Of a DNA stretch of 44,084 bases, positions 19,206 through 28,100 are shown piece after piece. The stretch lies in NCBI GenBank assembly GCA_963575745.1, contig CAUYUJ010018323.1:164001-208084 (forward strand), read 5' to 3'. Both the position numbers and the translations under genes were made by a program. The notes beneath the pieces are model-generated. The model was not told where the DNA came from and searched no databases. It was given only the letters and a program-made list of their open reading frames with translations. Positions within the stretch are counted from its first letter, which is position 1. Every line of letters starts with the position of its first letter. This DNA comes from Prorocentrum cordatum. Taxonomy: Eukaryota; Sar; Dinophyceae; Prorocentrales; Prorocentraceae.

Positions 19206-19489
19206 CATCAACCCATCTTGACCCGCTGCCCGTTTCTACACATCCTGGCCTTGCCACCGTCCTCCCTTCGAGTGCCCTTGGGCTTTCGTTCGGTTGTCGC
19301 TTCAGGTTAGCGGGGCTTGCTCGTAAAAAAGCAAAGTATTTGTGCAGAAAGCAGTTTGAGGCCCTGCAAGAGGCGATCTTATGGCCTTCGAAAAGGTGTG
19401 TTTCAGCCCCCCGAGTTGCGCCGCTCTGGGGGCCCTCACCACTTCTTGCTCCTCTTCCTCCTCCGAGGAAGGGGGTGAGGAGAACATGT

Positions 19490-19795
19490 GAATGAGGCGG
19501 GGGAGTCGGGGAAGAGGGGGAGGAGGACGAGGAGGAGGAGGAGGACGATGGTGATGACGATAATGATGATGATGGTGATGATGATGACGGTGATGATCTG
19601 ATGATGATGACGATGATGATGAGGATGATGATGGTGATGGAGATGATGAGGATATGGAGGGCGAGGATATGGAGGAGGAGGAGGATAATGAGGGGAATCT
19701 AATGAATGTGAGGGGGAGGAGGAGCAGGAGGAGGAGGAGGAGGAGGAGTAGGAGTAGGAGGAGGAAGTGGAAATGGAGTTGGGAGGATGAAGAGG
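19490..19795. repeat. GGA and GATGATGAT arrays
   Basis: GGA-type units at 19500-19545, (GAT)n with GGT/GAC variants at 19545-19650, then GGAGGA to 19795. Confidence 0.9.
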
Positions 19796-19834
19796 AGAGG
19801 CCCCTCCCACCCATGCACACAAGCTTTCCCACAG

Positions 19835-19918
19835 GTGCTCGAATTCCTCCCCCGCGAGCTCCGGGCAGACCGTGGCGTGGTCCTCGCCGCGGTGGGGCAG
19901 GACCGGCTGGCCCGCCCT
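19835..19918 (+). pseudogene. DUF4116-like remnant, copy 1
   Basis: Directly after TTTCCCACAG (acceptor-like), 28 codons read VLEFLPRELRADRGVVLAAV with a GQD tail, then a TGA. The ELRADRGVVLAAV core matches the DUF4116 repeat signature (ALRADREVVLxAV..NGxAL), which is very common in dinoflagellate genomes. Only one unit remains, so this is an isolated exon or decayed copy. Function of DUF4116 is not known. Confidence 0.55.
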
Positions 19919-19959
19919 TGAGGGCCGTGAACAGTGCTTGGCGAGGCGGGCCCGCTCCG

Positions 19960-20640
19960 AATCCTCGATCTTCGTCCTCCTTCTCTCTCCTCTCTCCTCC
20001 TCCTCGTTCCTCCCTTCTCCCTTCTCCCTCCCCCCTCTCTTCTTAGCTGCTGCGACAGCTTAAGGTGTTTTTGAGTGCAGCGCAGGGCTGCGGCGAGACC
20101 ATGTGCTGTCGTGCGGCCAGGGGCGGTACTCTCCCTGGTACTGTCCCACAGGATGAGCTGGTGCCCCCAACACGAGGTGTTTCCTGGGCCCGTCGCGCGG
20201 CCGGCCCAGAGGCCTCCTGGCGGCGGCGCTCTGCCGCCTGGGCTGGGCCGCCCAGCGCCGCCGGCTGGTCCGAGGCGCAGACGTCGCCCCCCTGGCGCGC
20301 CTGGTCGCGCAGGACGAGGCGCAGGACAAGGCGCAGCTCCGTGCCACGCAGGCCCTCCATTCGGCTGTGGCGTAGGCCTCCGACCACGCGGCCCTCTGCG
20401 TGCCGACCGTAAAAGAGCTGGAGATGCTGAAAAGACTGGTGGAACAGGCGGCCCCCGCCGCGAGGGCCGAAACAAAGCTGGAGGCCATGTACGGTGAGCT
20501 CACCGTTCAGAGGCCGCCGAGGCTTGGCGGGCCGTGGGGCAGGGCTACGTGCAGGCGCCCATCGCGGAGCAGGCTGATGCGGAGCAGGCGGCCGTGCCGC
20601 GAGAGAAGTTGCTGAGGCCCAGCCGAGGCAGAGCCAGTGT
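19960..20640. other. CTC-rich patch and GC-rich Ala/Arg coding-like DNA
   Basis: CTC/TCC at 19970-20042. From ~20220 to 20560 a plus frame contains RLVAQDEAQDKAQLRATQAL, a stop, then VKELEMLKRLVEQAAPAARA. This resembles an alpha-helical protein remnant but has no recognised family and one in-frame stop. Opposite-strand frames are Arg/Pro/Ala-rich shadows. Confidence 0.35.
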
Positions 20641-21050
20641 TGCTTGACGTCTTTGCGCCGCCAGAGAGGTGCGTCGACGCGTGGATCGACGCGCGGACCG
20701 CTCGGTGGCAACAGTATCCCGAAGACTTCATACTATGCCGCATCTTCTCTAGGCTGCCACACGGGAAGTCCTTCCTTGCCAGTACTCGCCGAGCCCCTCC
20801 TGCTGAGGGGGCTCCTCAGGGTACAGAACTGCATAGTGCAGCATCGACCCTCTGTCCCTCTTGATTGGGAGGAGAGGACCTAGTCGCGTTTCTTCCTTTA
20901 GCTGTTAGTGTCCAGCAGTGGGTGCTATCTTTTCGGGGATGGCTTCTTGAGATTTCCTGTGTAGGCCCTTCCGTAGGGTAGGCGGCCTGCGTCCGGGGCC
21001 CACAGTTGTATGCCCAGGACTTCGCCGAGGCCGACCTGACGTCGCACGCC
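20641..21050. other. Unassigned spacer
   Basis: No repeat array or recognisable gene. Short open frames exist on both strands without motifs. Confidence 0.35.
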
Positions 21051-21054
21051 TTTG

Positions 21055-21345
21055 CCCCACCACCACCTCCCTTCTTCCTCCCTTCTTCCTCCCTCCTCCG
21101 TCCCTACATCCCTCCCTACCTTTTCACTCCCTCATCCCTTCTTCCCTCCCTCTTCTCCTTCTCCCTCCCTCTTCCCCTCTCTCCTTCCTCCCTCCCTCCT
21201 CCCTCCTCCCTCCCCCTCCCTTCTCACTCCCCCCTCCCTTCGCACTCGTCCTCCTTGTCCTTCTCCCCTTCGTCCTTCTCCTCCTTCTCCTCCTCGTCCT
21301 CCTCTTCCTCCTCCTCCTCCCTCTTCTTTTCCCCCCTCGTCTTCC
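21055..21345. repeat. CCCTCC/TTCCTCC pyrimidine array
   Basis: About 290 bp of C/T-rich repeats (TCCCTCC, TTCTTCC, CTCCTCC). It lies just beyond the truncated end of the copia element and its adjoining GTGCAAT repeats. Confidence 0.9.
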
Positions 21346-21409
21346 GCCCGCTCCGCAATGACACAATGTTAGCCAGCGTGGACTCCAAACAATGCGTTTT
21401 TTTAGCAAC

Positions 21410-21575
21410 ATAGTTGTGCAACCTATATGGAGCAATACCTGTGGTGCAATATACGTGTTGCAATCTAGGCTGTGCAATATATGTTGTGCATTCTCTGTGG
21501 TGCAATCTATGTGGCGCAGTCTCAGTTGTGCAAAATCTGCGATGCAATCTACGTTGTGCAATATATGTGCATATG
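21410..21575 (+). repeat. GTGCAATCTATGTGGT repeats, third locus
   Basis: Ten or so degenerate units (TGTGCAATATATGTTG, GGTGCAATCTATGTGG and similar) of the same family seen at 8.5-10.2 kb. It abuts the broken 3' side of the copia-type element. Confidence 0.8.
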
Positions 21576-21612
21576 TATACATATATTGTTGAGTCGATGT
21601 TGTGGATGGGCT

Positions 21613-21850
21613 GACGCACCATCGAGACTTGGGGATGGGCTGAGCGTCAACTCCCTCCTTAGGTTTCCAGCGACGGACCATTCTGGAGGACAGGATGCGC
21701 GACGGCGAGTGTCGGCGGACGAGGTTCGTCGGCTGCGGGGAAAGCACCTTCACCGCCCTAGAGTCCAGAATGGCCTGCCACTCCTTCGAATCGGAGCCTC
21801 GAAACTGATCGCGCTCGGACTGGGACAGCTTGCTCCAGTCGGTCTCCTGT
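21613..21850 (-). pseudogene. Reverse transcriptase N-terminus (copia type), truncated
   Basis: About 75 residues, including ERDQFRGSDSKEWQ, then ILDSRAVKVLSPQ, an ILSSRMVRRWKPKEG stretch and PKSRWCV. This is the conserved start of the RVT_2-type reverse transcriptase as found in dinoflagellate copia-like polyproteins (EW...L.....V, SR.V.RWK, K.RWC). Catalytic palm motifs (the YVDD-type region) are absent because the sequence switches to unrelated DNA right after RWCV. Confidence 0.8.
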
Positions 21851-23203
21851 CCACGCTTGCTTCCGCCGCCTCCAGAGCCTCCGCCGGCCGACCCGGCGAT
21901 CCAGACCCCGTCGCCCCAGAATTCGGCACTGCCGAACAGCTCGTCCCACAAGACCGGGTCTTGCTCCTCATCGCCAAGAGAGTCTTCTTCTACTTCTTCT
22001 TCTTGGACTCGCGGGCCAAAGCTGAGGTAGCAGTCCAGACCACTGACTGGGCTCCTCCATCTGAAACACCTGACTGGGAGACACGGTTGCCTGTTCCCTC
22101 CCTCCGCCCGAGCCCTGCTCCCACCGCCTGATGCGCTCGGACACCGACGAATCCACCAGCTCCTCCGTGGGAGCCCGACCGCCGCCCACCTCGTAGGGTC
22201 CTCGAGGTCGAGAGGCCCTGGGCACGGAGACGGACCGCAGAGGGGCCCCTCTCCACGGGACGGCTTGCGTCCCCTCCGGTGGCTGCTCTCGGATGGGACT
22301 CGAGCCCGGCCGCCGAGAGGAGGGAAGCTCCTCGTCGGCAGGAGGGGGCTCGCGAGGCGTCTTGAGACGGCCAGAGTCCTCCGGCTCAGGCGAGGACGCC
22401 GCATCCGAGACCGTGGGGGGACCGAGGGGAGGGACCCTCCCTGGGGTCGGGGGCAGAGGCAGGAGGCGGGGGAGCGAGCGGCAAGACCTCCGATGATCCG
22501 CCGCCGCCGTGGAGGCCGCCGGGCGGGGCCCGCGTCCGCCGACGTCGGAGCCAGAGGCACGTGAGAGATCAGAGCCTGGCCGAGCCGACGCGGTGGCCGA
22601 GACCCGCCGAGATAGGTCCGCCAACACACTCTCAGCGGAGTCAGGCACGTGAGCTCCCTCTGGCGCTGGCCCTGGCATCGGTTCTGGCAGACTCTCCCCA
22701 GCGGAACGCTCTGGCGGAGCGTCCCACGCCTCCTCCAGGGGGGCCCCCTCACTTTCAGCATCCAGGGCCCCAAACCTTGCGACCGGAGTCACGCACCTGC
22801 TCCTGCAGCTCACGAAACTCGGGATGAGCTCGGCTCTGGGTGACTCGGCCCTGGTCGCCTCACGCACTTGTCCAACACTGCACTTCCACAACTTGGTGCG
22901 CATGGCCAGATGGTGGTCCCCTTGTGGCAGACCACCGCCCCTGGGCCCACCCCCGATCCCTCAGGATCGAGTGGGTCTTCAGGCTTACGGCCTTACGCCA
23001 GACGAAAACCCATTGAGCCGAAGAAACACCCGATCGACTTGGTGACGGCTCCAGGCAGCCTCCTGAAGTCTGGACTTGGCCTCGCCGGCCATCAACGCCT
23101 TGCGAGCCTCCTCTCTGACGCGATGCTTGCGAGCGAAATTGCCTGCCACCGTGTCCCGACCGTCGGCATCAGCCTTCACGTCCTCCGTCCAGATAGCGTC
23201 CAT
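21851..23203 (-). pseudogene. Post-integrase linker of the copia-type polyprotein
   Basis: Downstream of the integrase the minus frames show REEARKALMAGEAKSRLQEA (23203 region), a Gly-rich stretch ending GAVVCHKGT, then LWKCSVGQVREATRAES (22900 region). These match, in order, segments I associate with dinoflagellate copia-type polyproteins between integrase and RT. A ~250-residue acidic/Pro/Ser-rich variable region follows. The segments sit in different frames. Confidence 0.55.
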
Positions 23204-23990
23204 GCCCTCGTCACTGAGCAGAGCCCTGGGACCCCAGGGTTCTGGCCGAACACTAGCTGGAACGGCGAGAACCTCGATCGATGGAAATACCGGTTCTTGG
23301 CCGAGACCGTTTCACACAGGATCAGATCGACTTCTTCAGAGGTCGTCGGGTTGATAATCGACGACGCGCGAGCGGTCGAGTCCTTGATCCACCCTCCGTG
23401 CCTCTCGCACCTCCCGTTCGGCCACGGGCTAGTGGCGTCGCACACGTGCTGGAACGATCCAAGGTGCTCACATCCACGCTCGAAGGCACCTTGAAATTCC
23501 GGCCCCCCCGTCGGTCATAATAACCTCGGGAGGCCCGAAGATCCTGATCCAAATCTTCTCGAATGCCGCCCAAACGTTGACTGACGAGGTGCAGTTGCGA
23601 GAGGGTAAAACGTAGCACTGCTGAAAGTTCGTGCTGTGATCTAACACATTAAGCACCAGGACCTGGTAACTAAGCACGTTTAGGTAGAGGAGGTCGGCAG
23701 CGACCAGGCGGTTGAAACGATAGGTGCGGGGGATGGTTGCTTTTCAACGCCATGAGGGCTTCTTGCTGCCTTGCAGGCCTCACACTTGCTCCTCGGCGTG
23801 CGTCGCCCAGAAGGTCGGATCGAACCCTGGCCACGGTGAGCAACCGAACCTCCTGACTGACTGAGCGTCCTGCTGCCTCCTCGTCTCCTGCCGGCCAGCC
23901 GCCCTCCTCCTCTTCTTCCTCCTCAGCCTCCTCTTTCGGGGGAGCGTAAGACCCGGGTTTGCCAGGACTCGGGTTCGCCATCGTTTTTTG
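23100..23990 (-). pseudogene. Retroviral-type integrase (rve), frameshifted
   Basis: A CxxC pair (KCEACKAAR, ~23785) of the N-terminal zinc region is in one frame. IPRTYRFNRLVAADLLYL, followed by LNVLDHSTNFQQ and WAAFEKIWIRIFGPPEVIMT and then DGG, is in a second. EFQGAFERG, then SPWPNGRCERHGGWIKD, ending SPFQLVFGQNP, is in a third. The catalytic triad is visible: D coded at 23693-23695, D at 23510-23512, and E at 23404-23406, about 35 residues after the second D. A TGA stop sits before the first D block. The frame breaks right after the second catalytic D at a run of seven C (23503-23509). It cuts and joins DNA ends during retrotransposon integration in intact relatives; this copy cannot be functional as read. 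Confidence 0.85.
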
Positions 23991-24249
23991 ACGACCGCGC
24001 CTCGGATTTTGACGAGGAGGAGTTCCGTGGGATGTCTGCAGCGGGAGGCCTCGTCAAAATGCAGGCTCGGCCTCGTCATTTTTTGACGACCTCGTCGGGG
24101 ATTTCCGAGTCCCCTGTACCCAGGTCTTACGTCCCCCTGACTCTTCTTCCCTCAGCTCGGCTTCAGTCGTCGGGTCCAGGGGCTCGGACCCGATGGCCGC
24201 GACGGGTCCCCCGAGGGTGACCCCGCTGTCGAACGCGCAACTGACCTCA

Positions 24250-24885
24250 GGCTCAGGCACCTCTGCGTGGCCAAGCGCTCGAGCGCGGGCGGCCTTGAGG
24301 ACACCTTCGCAGAGACGGCCGATTCTTGATGCATCGGGTGGGCTTCTTGCTGAGTCTCTCACCGTCCACCGGAAGTCCGTACTGACACTCGTCGCGCTCC
24401 CCCACGGCTGCTCCTGCAAGCTCCCTGAGGAGCCGCACGGCCTCCAGCTCCCAAGAGATCGCTCCCAGAGGATGTTCCAGGATGACTTGTTCGCTCGCAG
24501 CCTGGATCATGGCAACCCTGACACAGAAGTGCATGAAGGCTATGCCTTTCCGCTCGACTACCTCGCGACGCTCTGGGGACATCGCGACCAGGCCGGCCGA
24601 CGCGGGGCAGAGAAAGCCTTACACTCGGGGACTCGTGACGACCACCTCAGGTGGATCGCTCTGAATGTTCTTGACGGCCGCCGTCTGTCCGCTTTCGGAG
24701 GATGGATCCCAACCAAAGCTGAGATCCATGCTCGGGGAAGTGGGATAGCCTTGTTCACGAAGTGCCCTGCACACGCGGGGGGGGGGGGAAAGACGCTTCA
24801 GCCACTGCTGGATCCGCCTCCTTCGGGCCTTGCGGCCCTGCTCTTTGCCTCCGCCGGCTGACAGCTTCCCCGCGGCCTCTCTCAT
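24250..24885 (-). pseudogene. Conserved pre-integrase module with PPC/EHP-like motifs
   Basis: One frame runs through the module with a single TAA. In order: LSPPPRVCRALREQGY, DLSFGWDPSS, PPEVVVTSP, a stop near the place where a CKAFS phrase appears in the adjacent frame, then GIAFMHFCVRVAMIQ, VILEHPLGAISWELE, DECQYGLP and KPTRC. This order (SPPRV, DL..GWD, SPPC..FS, EHP..A.SW, QC.YG, KPT) is one I recognise from dinoflagellate retroelement polyproteins, upstream of integrase. SPPC..FS recalls motif IV of cytosine-C5 methyltransferases, but no SAM-binding motif I could be confirmed. Activity is unknown and this copy is broken. Confidence 0.6.
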
Positions 24886-24889
24886 CGAC

Positions 24890-25540
24890 TTCGTGAGCGA
24901 GCACCGTATATGCTAAGATCTTGCTCAGCCTTCGGGCCAACTGGGACGGAGTAAGATCCCAGTGAGAGAATGCCAGCGAATGGGTCCGAGTCCTCCGGGC
25001 CGCTCTGGGCCTCGACTTCGACTGTCAGGTAGTAGCTGGCCGTGCCGGAGACGATCCGCTGTAACCGGGCCGGCGCAAGGTCTGGAGTGAGGGAGTCTGA
25101 AAGGGGAACGCCTAGATCTAGAAACCGCAGTCGAGCATATTTGCCAACGCTATCCCGAAAAACCTGGCCCCTGGGACCCTCGGACGAGGCAGATCGCCGC
25201 ATGGACCCAAATCTGGTTCTTCTCGGCACGGCTCAACTCAGAGCGTGAATTACCTACCCCGCTGTCGCTTCCAGGAAAAACCAAGTCATACCACGCGCCT
25301 CCTCGCCGAGCGACCTGACCAGCACAGGCCGTAGTCTGGCATCGCTTGGTACCTCTGAGAAACGAGGTCGGCCAAAAGCGAGGCATGCTTGTTCTCCCCC
25401 TATCAACTCGGAGTGAACCCAGCCTCGATCGAGATCCGATCCAGATCGGCCGAGCGCTTCCCTCTCGACGTCCCACCAGGAGGCTCGTGCCCGCTGCTCG
25501 GCTGGCAGCGCGAGCCGATCGCCAAGCGAGATCGTGGTTA
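24890..25540 (-). pseudogene. Unassigned coding-like region of the copia-type polyprotein
   Basis: Between the MITE and the pre-integrase module, one minus frame reads RARASWWDVEREALGRSG, then DLDRGWVHSELIGG and RFSEVPSDARLRPVLVRSL, ending at a stop near 25255. A neighbouring frame then gives VFRDSVGKYARLRFLDLG and RIVSGTASYYLTVEVEAQ (25229-24882). The protease of the polyprotein would be expected here, but I could not find a clear D-S/T-G motif. Confidence 0.45.
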
Positions 25541-25716
25541 CAGTCGGGGCCCTGAAGAAGGAACCCTTTTCGTTGGGGAGGGGCTCGGTGTTCCTTGATT
25601 GTTCTGCAGTTTGCCTTCGGGTTTCCCGAGGTTTCCCATGGGAAATGGAGGTTCAACTTATGGGGGGAAGGGGCCTCGTTCCTTACTTAGGGTTCCTTAG
25701 GTCAACGCCCCGACTG
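25541..25716. mobile_element. TA-flanked MITE, copy 2 (176 bp), inside the copia element
   Basis: Same ends as the 17389-17565 copy (CAGTCGGGGCCC at the start and CAACGCCCCGACTG at the end), with TA at 25539-25540 and 25717-25718. It separates gag from the rest of the polyprotein, so it inserted after the retrotransposon arrived. Confidence 0.8.
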
Positions 25717-25833
25717 TACCCTCTCCTCCCTCCTCGTTCCTCCTAAGGGTCCCCAAACCCACTGGCTTTAGATTCCCCTGGTGTCCTGCCCCTTCCTCTC
25801 GATCCCCTTCAGAGCCGAGCGCGTCCGAGGTGC

Positions 25834-26607
25834 TCAGCCGCGCTTCGCGAGCATTTTCAGGGCCTCCGCCATCTGCTCGAGCATCTTGTTGTTCTCCTGC
25901 AGGGCTCGGGCGATCTCGGAGTGCCCCACCGCCCCCGAAGCCTCCTCGACCGGCTCGATCCTCGCCTTCTGGGGCTTCTCGCTCTTCTCCTTGCGGTAGA
26001 CCAGCTGGGACTTGACCGTTAGCAGCGTGGCCTGCATCCTCGCGTCGTTCCGATTGCCCAGGTCCAGACGACGCTGCCAAACCCGATCCATCAGCTCAGT
26101 CTGCTCCTGGCGAGACCGCCTCTCAATCCACAGCCTTGTCTGGCACTTCCTGGAGTGCTCGTACTTCGCGAACTGGTTGGCCCCCTCGCGCCTCGCCCAG
26201 GAAGGATGGTCGCACTCCAGAGCCTCCTAAGGCACCGGCTCGCCGCAGAGCTGGTTGACTGTCATCATGGCCATCTTGATCGCAGCGGTGTATAGCAGCC
26301 GATTCACGACGCGATGCCATGCAGGAAGCGTGCCAGGCAGCTTGGTCTTGCCGGCGTCGTACTCCTTCTGATCTATCTCCGGGTCCGTGTCGCAGTCCGC
26401 CTCCATGCCGACCGCCTCCCAGTCTGATGAGCTCACGTGGACCATCTTCTTGCCGACTCGCTGGCGTGCCTGCAGCGCTCGAGCCTCCCTCACCAGAGTC
26501 GCCAGAGACCCTCTGAGCTGATGGATCCCGGTCTTCTTGATTGGCACCGTGCGTGGAGGGCTCCCCGCCTGCTCGGTCGAGGCAGCCGCTGAGCCCGACG
26601 AGGCCAT
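25834..26607 (-). pseudogene. Gag-like protein with one in-frame TAG
   Basis: ATG at 26607 and 258 codons in one frame to the stop at 25834, interrupted by a single TAG at 26227-26229. The N-terminal half is Ser/Ala-rich and then helical (LRGSLATLVREARALQ, MAMMTVNQLCGEP). Just after the TAG comes ECDHPSWARREGANQFAKYE, then HSRKCQTRLW, a Cys/His pattern like the zinc-knuckle-like end of dinoflagellate copia gags. The C-terminus is a predicted coiled coil (ALQENNKMLEQMAEALKML). Gag would form the particle shell. Upstream of 26607 the frame continues into repeat DNA, so the native start is uncertain. Confidence 0.65.
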
Positions 26608-26639
26608 CGGACAGGAACTGATCTGAAACGTGTAGCGGC

Positions 26640-26921
26640 CCGCAGGCCTGAGTAGCCACTCCAATTTTGGCACGCCCCTCACACGTTTGGTGGCCCCATA
26701 GGGAGCTCCACCTAATGTCACGGTGGCGCAGTCCGCATGGCGGCGCCGCCCCATTTTGGCGCACCCCTCACACGCGTCGTGGCCCCATAGGGAGCTCCGC
26801 CCTGCCTTAGTTCGGCACACTCTTCAGGCGCTTCGTGGCCCCATAAGGAGATCCACCGAAGGCGATACTATCAATGACGGTATTCACAACTGCATATGGT
26901 TGGGCCCTTCGCCAGGCTAAT
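26640..26921 (-). repeat. Inverted, short copy of the 30-33 kb head-array element
   Basis: On the minus strand from 26921: ATTAGCCTGGCGAAGGGCCC, then CCATATGCAGTTGTGAATAC, then three GGAGCTCCCTATGGGGCCAC-type units, the last followed by ACGTGTGAGGGGCGTGCC. The head matches 30072 and 31467; the GTGTGAGGGG(C/T)GTGCC end matches ~33328. No GGA tail is present. The repeat joins directly to the gag region. Confidence 0.75.
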
Positions 26922-27954
26922 TTGGGGCCGAAGAAGTCATGCGACAAGATGCGGGGAAGCCCAGGGGACACGCGGGAAGCTCTAGGTGGGAAGCCCCATG
27001 GGGTCACGTGCCAAGCCGCGGGAGATTTGAGAGCAAAGGGTCAGGGGTCCTTACATAGTCTTCAGAATGAGGAGTGAGATTCAGAGGATTAGGTAAAGGA
27101 CGCGAGGACACGCCCACTCCGTGCCCATCGGCATGGTGGCGGACGTTTCCTTCCCTGAAATCGTAGATCGAGGATGAGGGAGATTCGAGGTGTTTGGGGC
27201 GTTTCTGGGTGTCCTCGGAAGTCCTCGAGGCCGTTTCCTCGAGGAGTTGGCGAACCCCTTGGTGGTGACTTCCCACGGCATTGCCTGGAGAGGGAGGGGG
27301 CAATCATGCGACGACTGACGCGCAGGCAGAATCGACTCCCTGGACACGCCCTCTCCTCTTGCCCTGCCTGGCCAGCGGAAGTGGGCGGAAGAACAACGGT
27401 GGCGGGTCCGCCGGCGGTAGCCGGCGGAAGGCCAGCGATGGGCGGCAGAGGTACGGGTGAGGCGTCAGCTTCTTTGGGTTCAGGTTTTGCCGATTCGGCC
27501 ATTGGTGCACACAAGGCGAGGAGTACGGCGGCGCAGACTTTTACGATGCGTGCGTAAGAAGAATACCTGAGCAACAAGCCACCGCGCCCCGGCCGCCAGA
27601 TGGACCGCGCGCGCGTGTGCGCACGCTCGTACATCAGTTTCCTTCTCCTCCGCTTACCCTCTCCGTTTCCTCTTTCCTTGCCACCAGGCTGGAGGAGGGG
27701 AGGGTGACAGCAAGAGGGAGGGAAAAGTGTGGTGGGGTGGGGTGGGGAGGAGACAGGTCGTGGAAGGGGGAGAGCGGCGAGGGGGTGAGAGACAAGCTAG
27801 GTGCGCCCGCGCCACATCTGCCATCTGATCCCTCGTTTGCATCCCTTCGCATTGCGCTGTTTTTCTCTCCATCCGTGGACGCGTGTCATAGCCGACCTGA
27901 AACTCCCCCAAAAGGCCCCATCGTGTCATGCGCGGTTTGAAGAAGGGAGCTGCG
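26922..27954. other. Spacer with a GC hairpin and purine-rich DNA
   Basis: Holds the 27407-27428 hairpin and G/A-rich DNA at 27690-27790 (GGGTGGGGTGGGG). Open frames are Pro/Ala-rich and unsupported. Confidence 0.4.
27407..27428. repeat. Perfect 9-bp hairpin, family copy 2
   Basis: TCCGCCGGC, loop GGTA, then GCCGGCGGA. Flanks GGCGGG before and AGGCC after match the 16781 copy, although stem bases differ in compensating fashion (A/T pair versus G/C pair). Confidence 0.7.
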
Positions 27955-28100
27955 AACATGGGAGGAGGTGGAGGAGGAGGAGGAGGAGGAAGAGGCGTAG
28001 GAGGAGGAGGAGGAGGAAGAGGAGGAGGAGGAGGTGGGTAAGCAGGACAATGAGCGTGAGGATGAGCAGGAGGAGGAGGAGGAAGGAGGAGGACAAGGAT
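27955..28100. repeat. GGA triplet array
   Basis: About 145 bp of GGAGGA units with AGA, TAG and GTG interruptions on the plus strand. Confidence 0.9.

Larger units (their letters stand above)
21613..26607 (-). mobile_element. Degenerate Ty1/copia-type retrotransposon, 3' truncated
   Basis: On the minus strand the order is gag (26607-25834), a MITE insertion (25541-25716), unassigned coding-like DNA, a conserved pre-integrase module (24885-24250), integrase (about 23990-23100), post-integrase linker (about 23200-21850), and the N-terminal start of reverse transcriptase (21850-21613). Integrase before reverse transcriptase is the copia (Pseudoviridae) order. The reverse transcriptase stops abruptly at 21613 where simple repeats begin, so most of RT and all of RNase H are missing. 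Several stops and frameshifts show the copy is dead. No LTRs were found by eye; the 5' side runs into a repeat of the 30-33 kb family. Confidence 0.8.

Noticed and set aside
18307-19257. A 316-codon minus-strand frame with long Asp and Glu runs
   Set aside because: The acidic runs coincide exactly with GTC and TCC arrays; the rest has no motif.
23800-23860. tRNA-like T-loop sequence (GGGTTCGATCC on the minus strand)
   Set aside because: No matching A box, acceptor stem or anticodon arm at the right distances; it lies in integrase-upstream coding DNA.
24054-24260. Retroviral protease from a DSGVT phrase on the minus strand
   Set aside because: The phrase lies after the pre-integrase module, not before it, and lacks the flanking hydrophobic pattern and the later ILG-type motif of aspartyl proteases.
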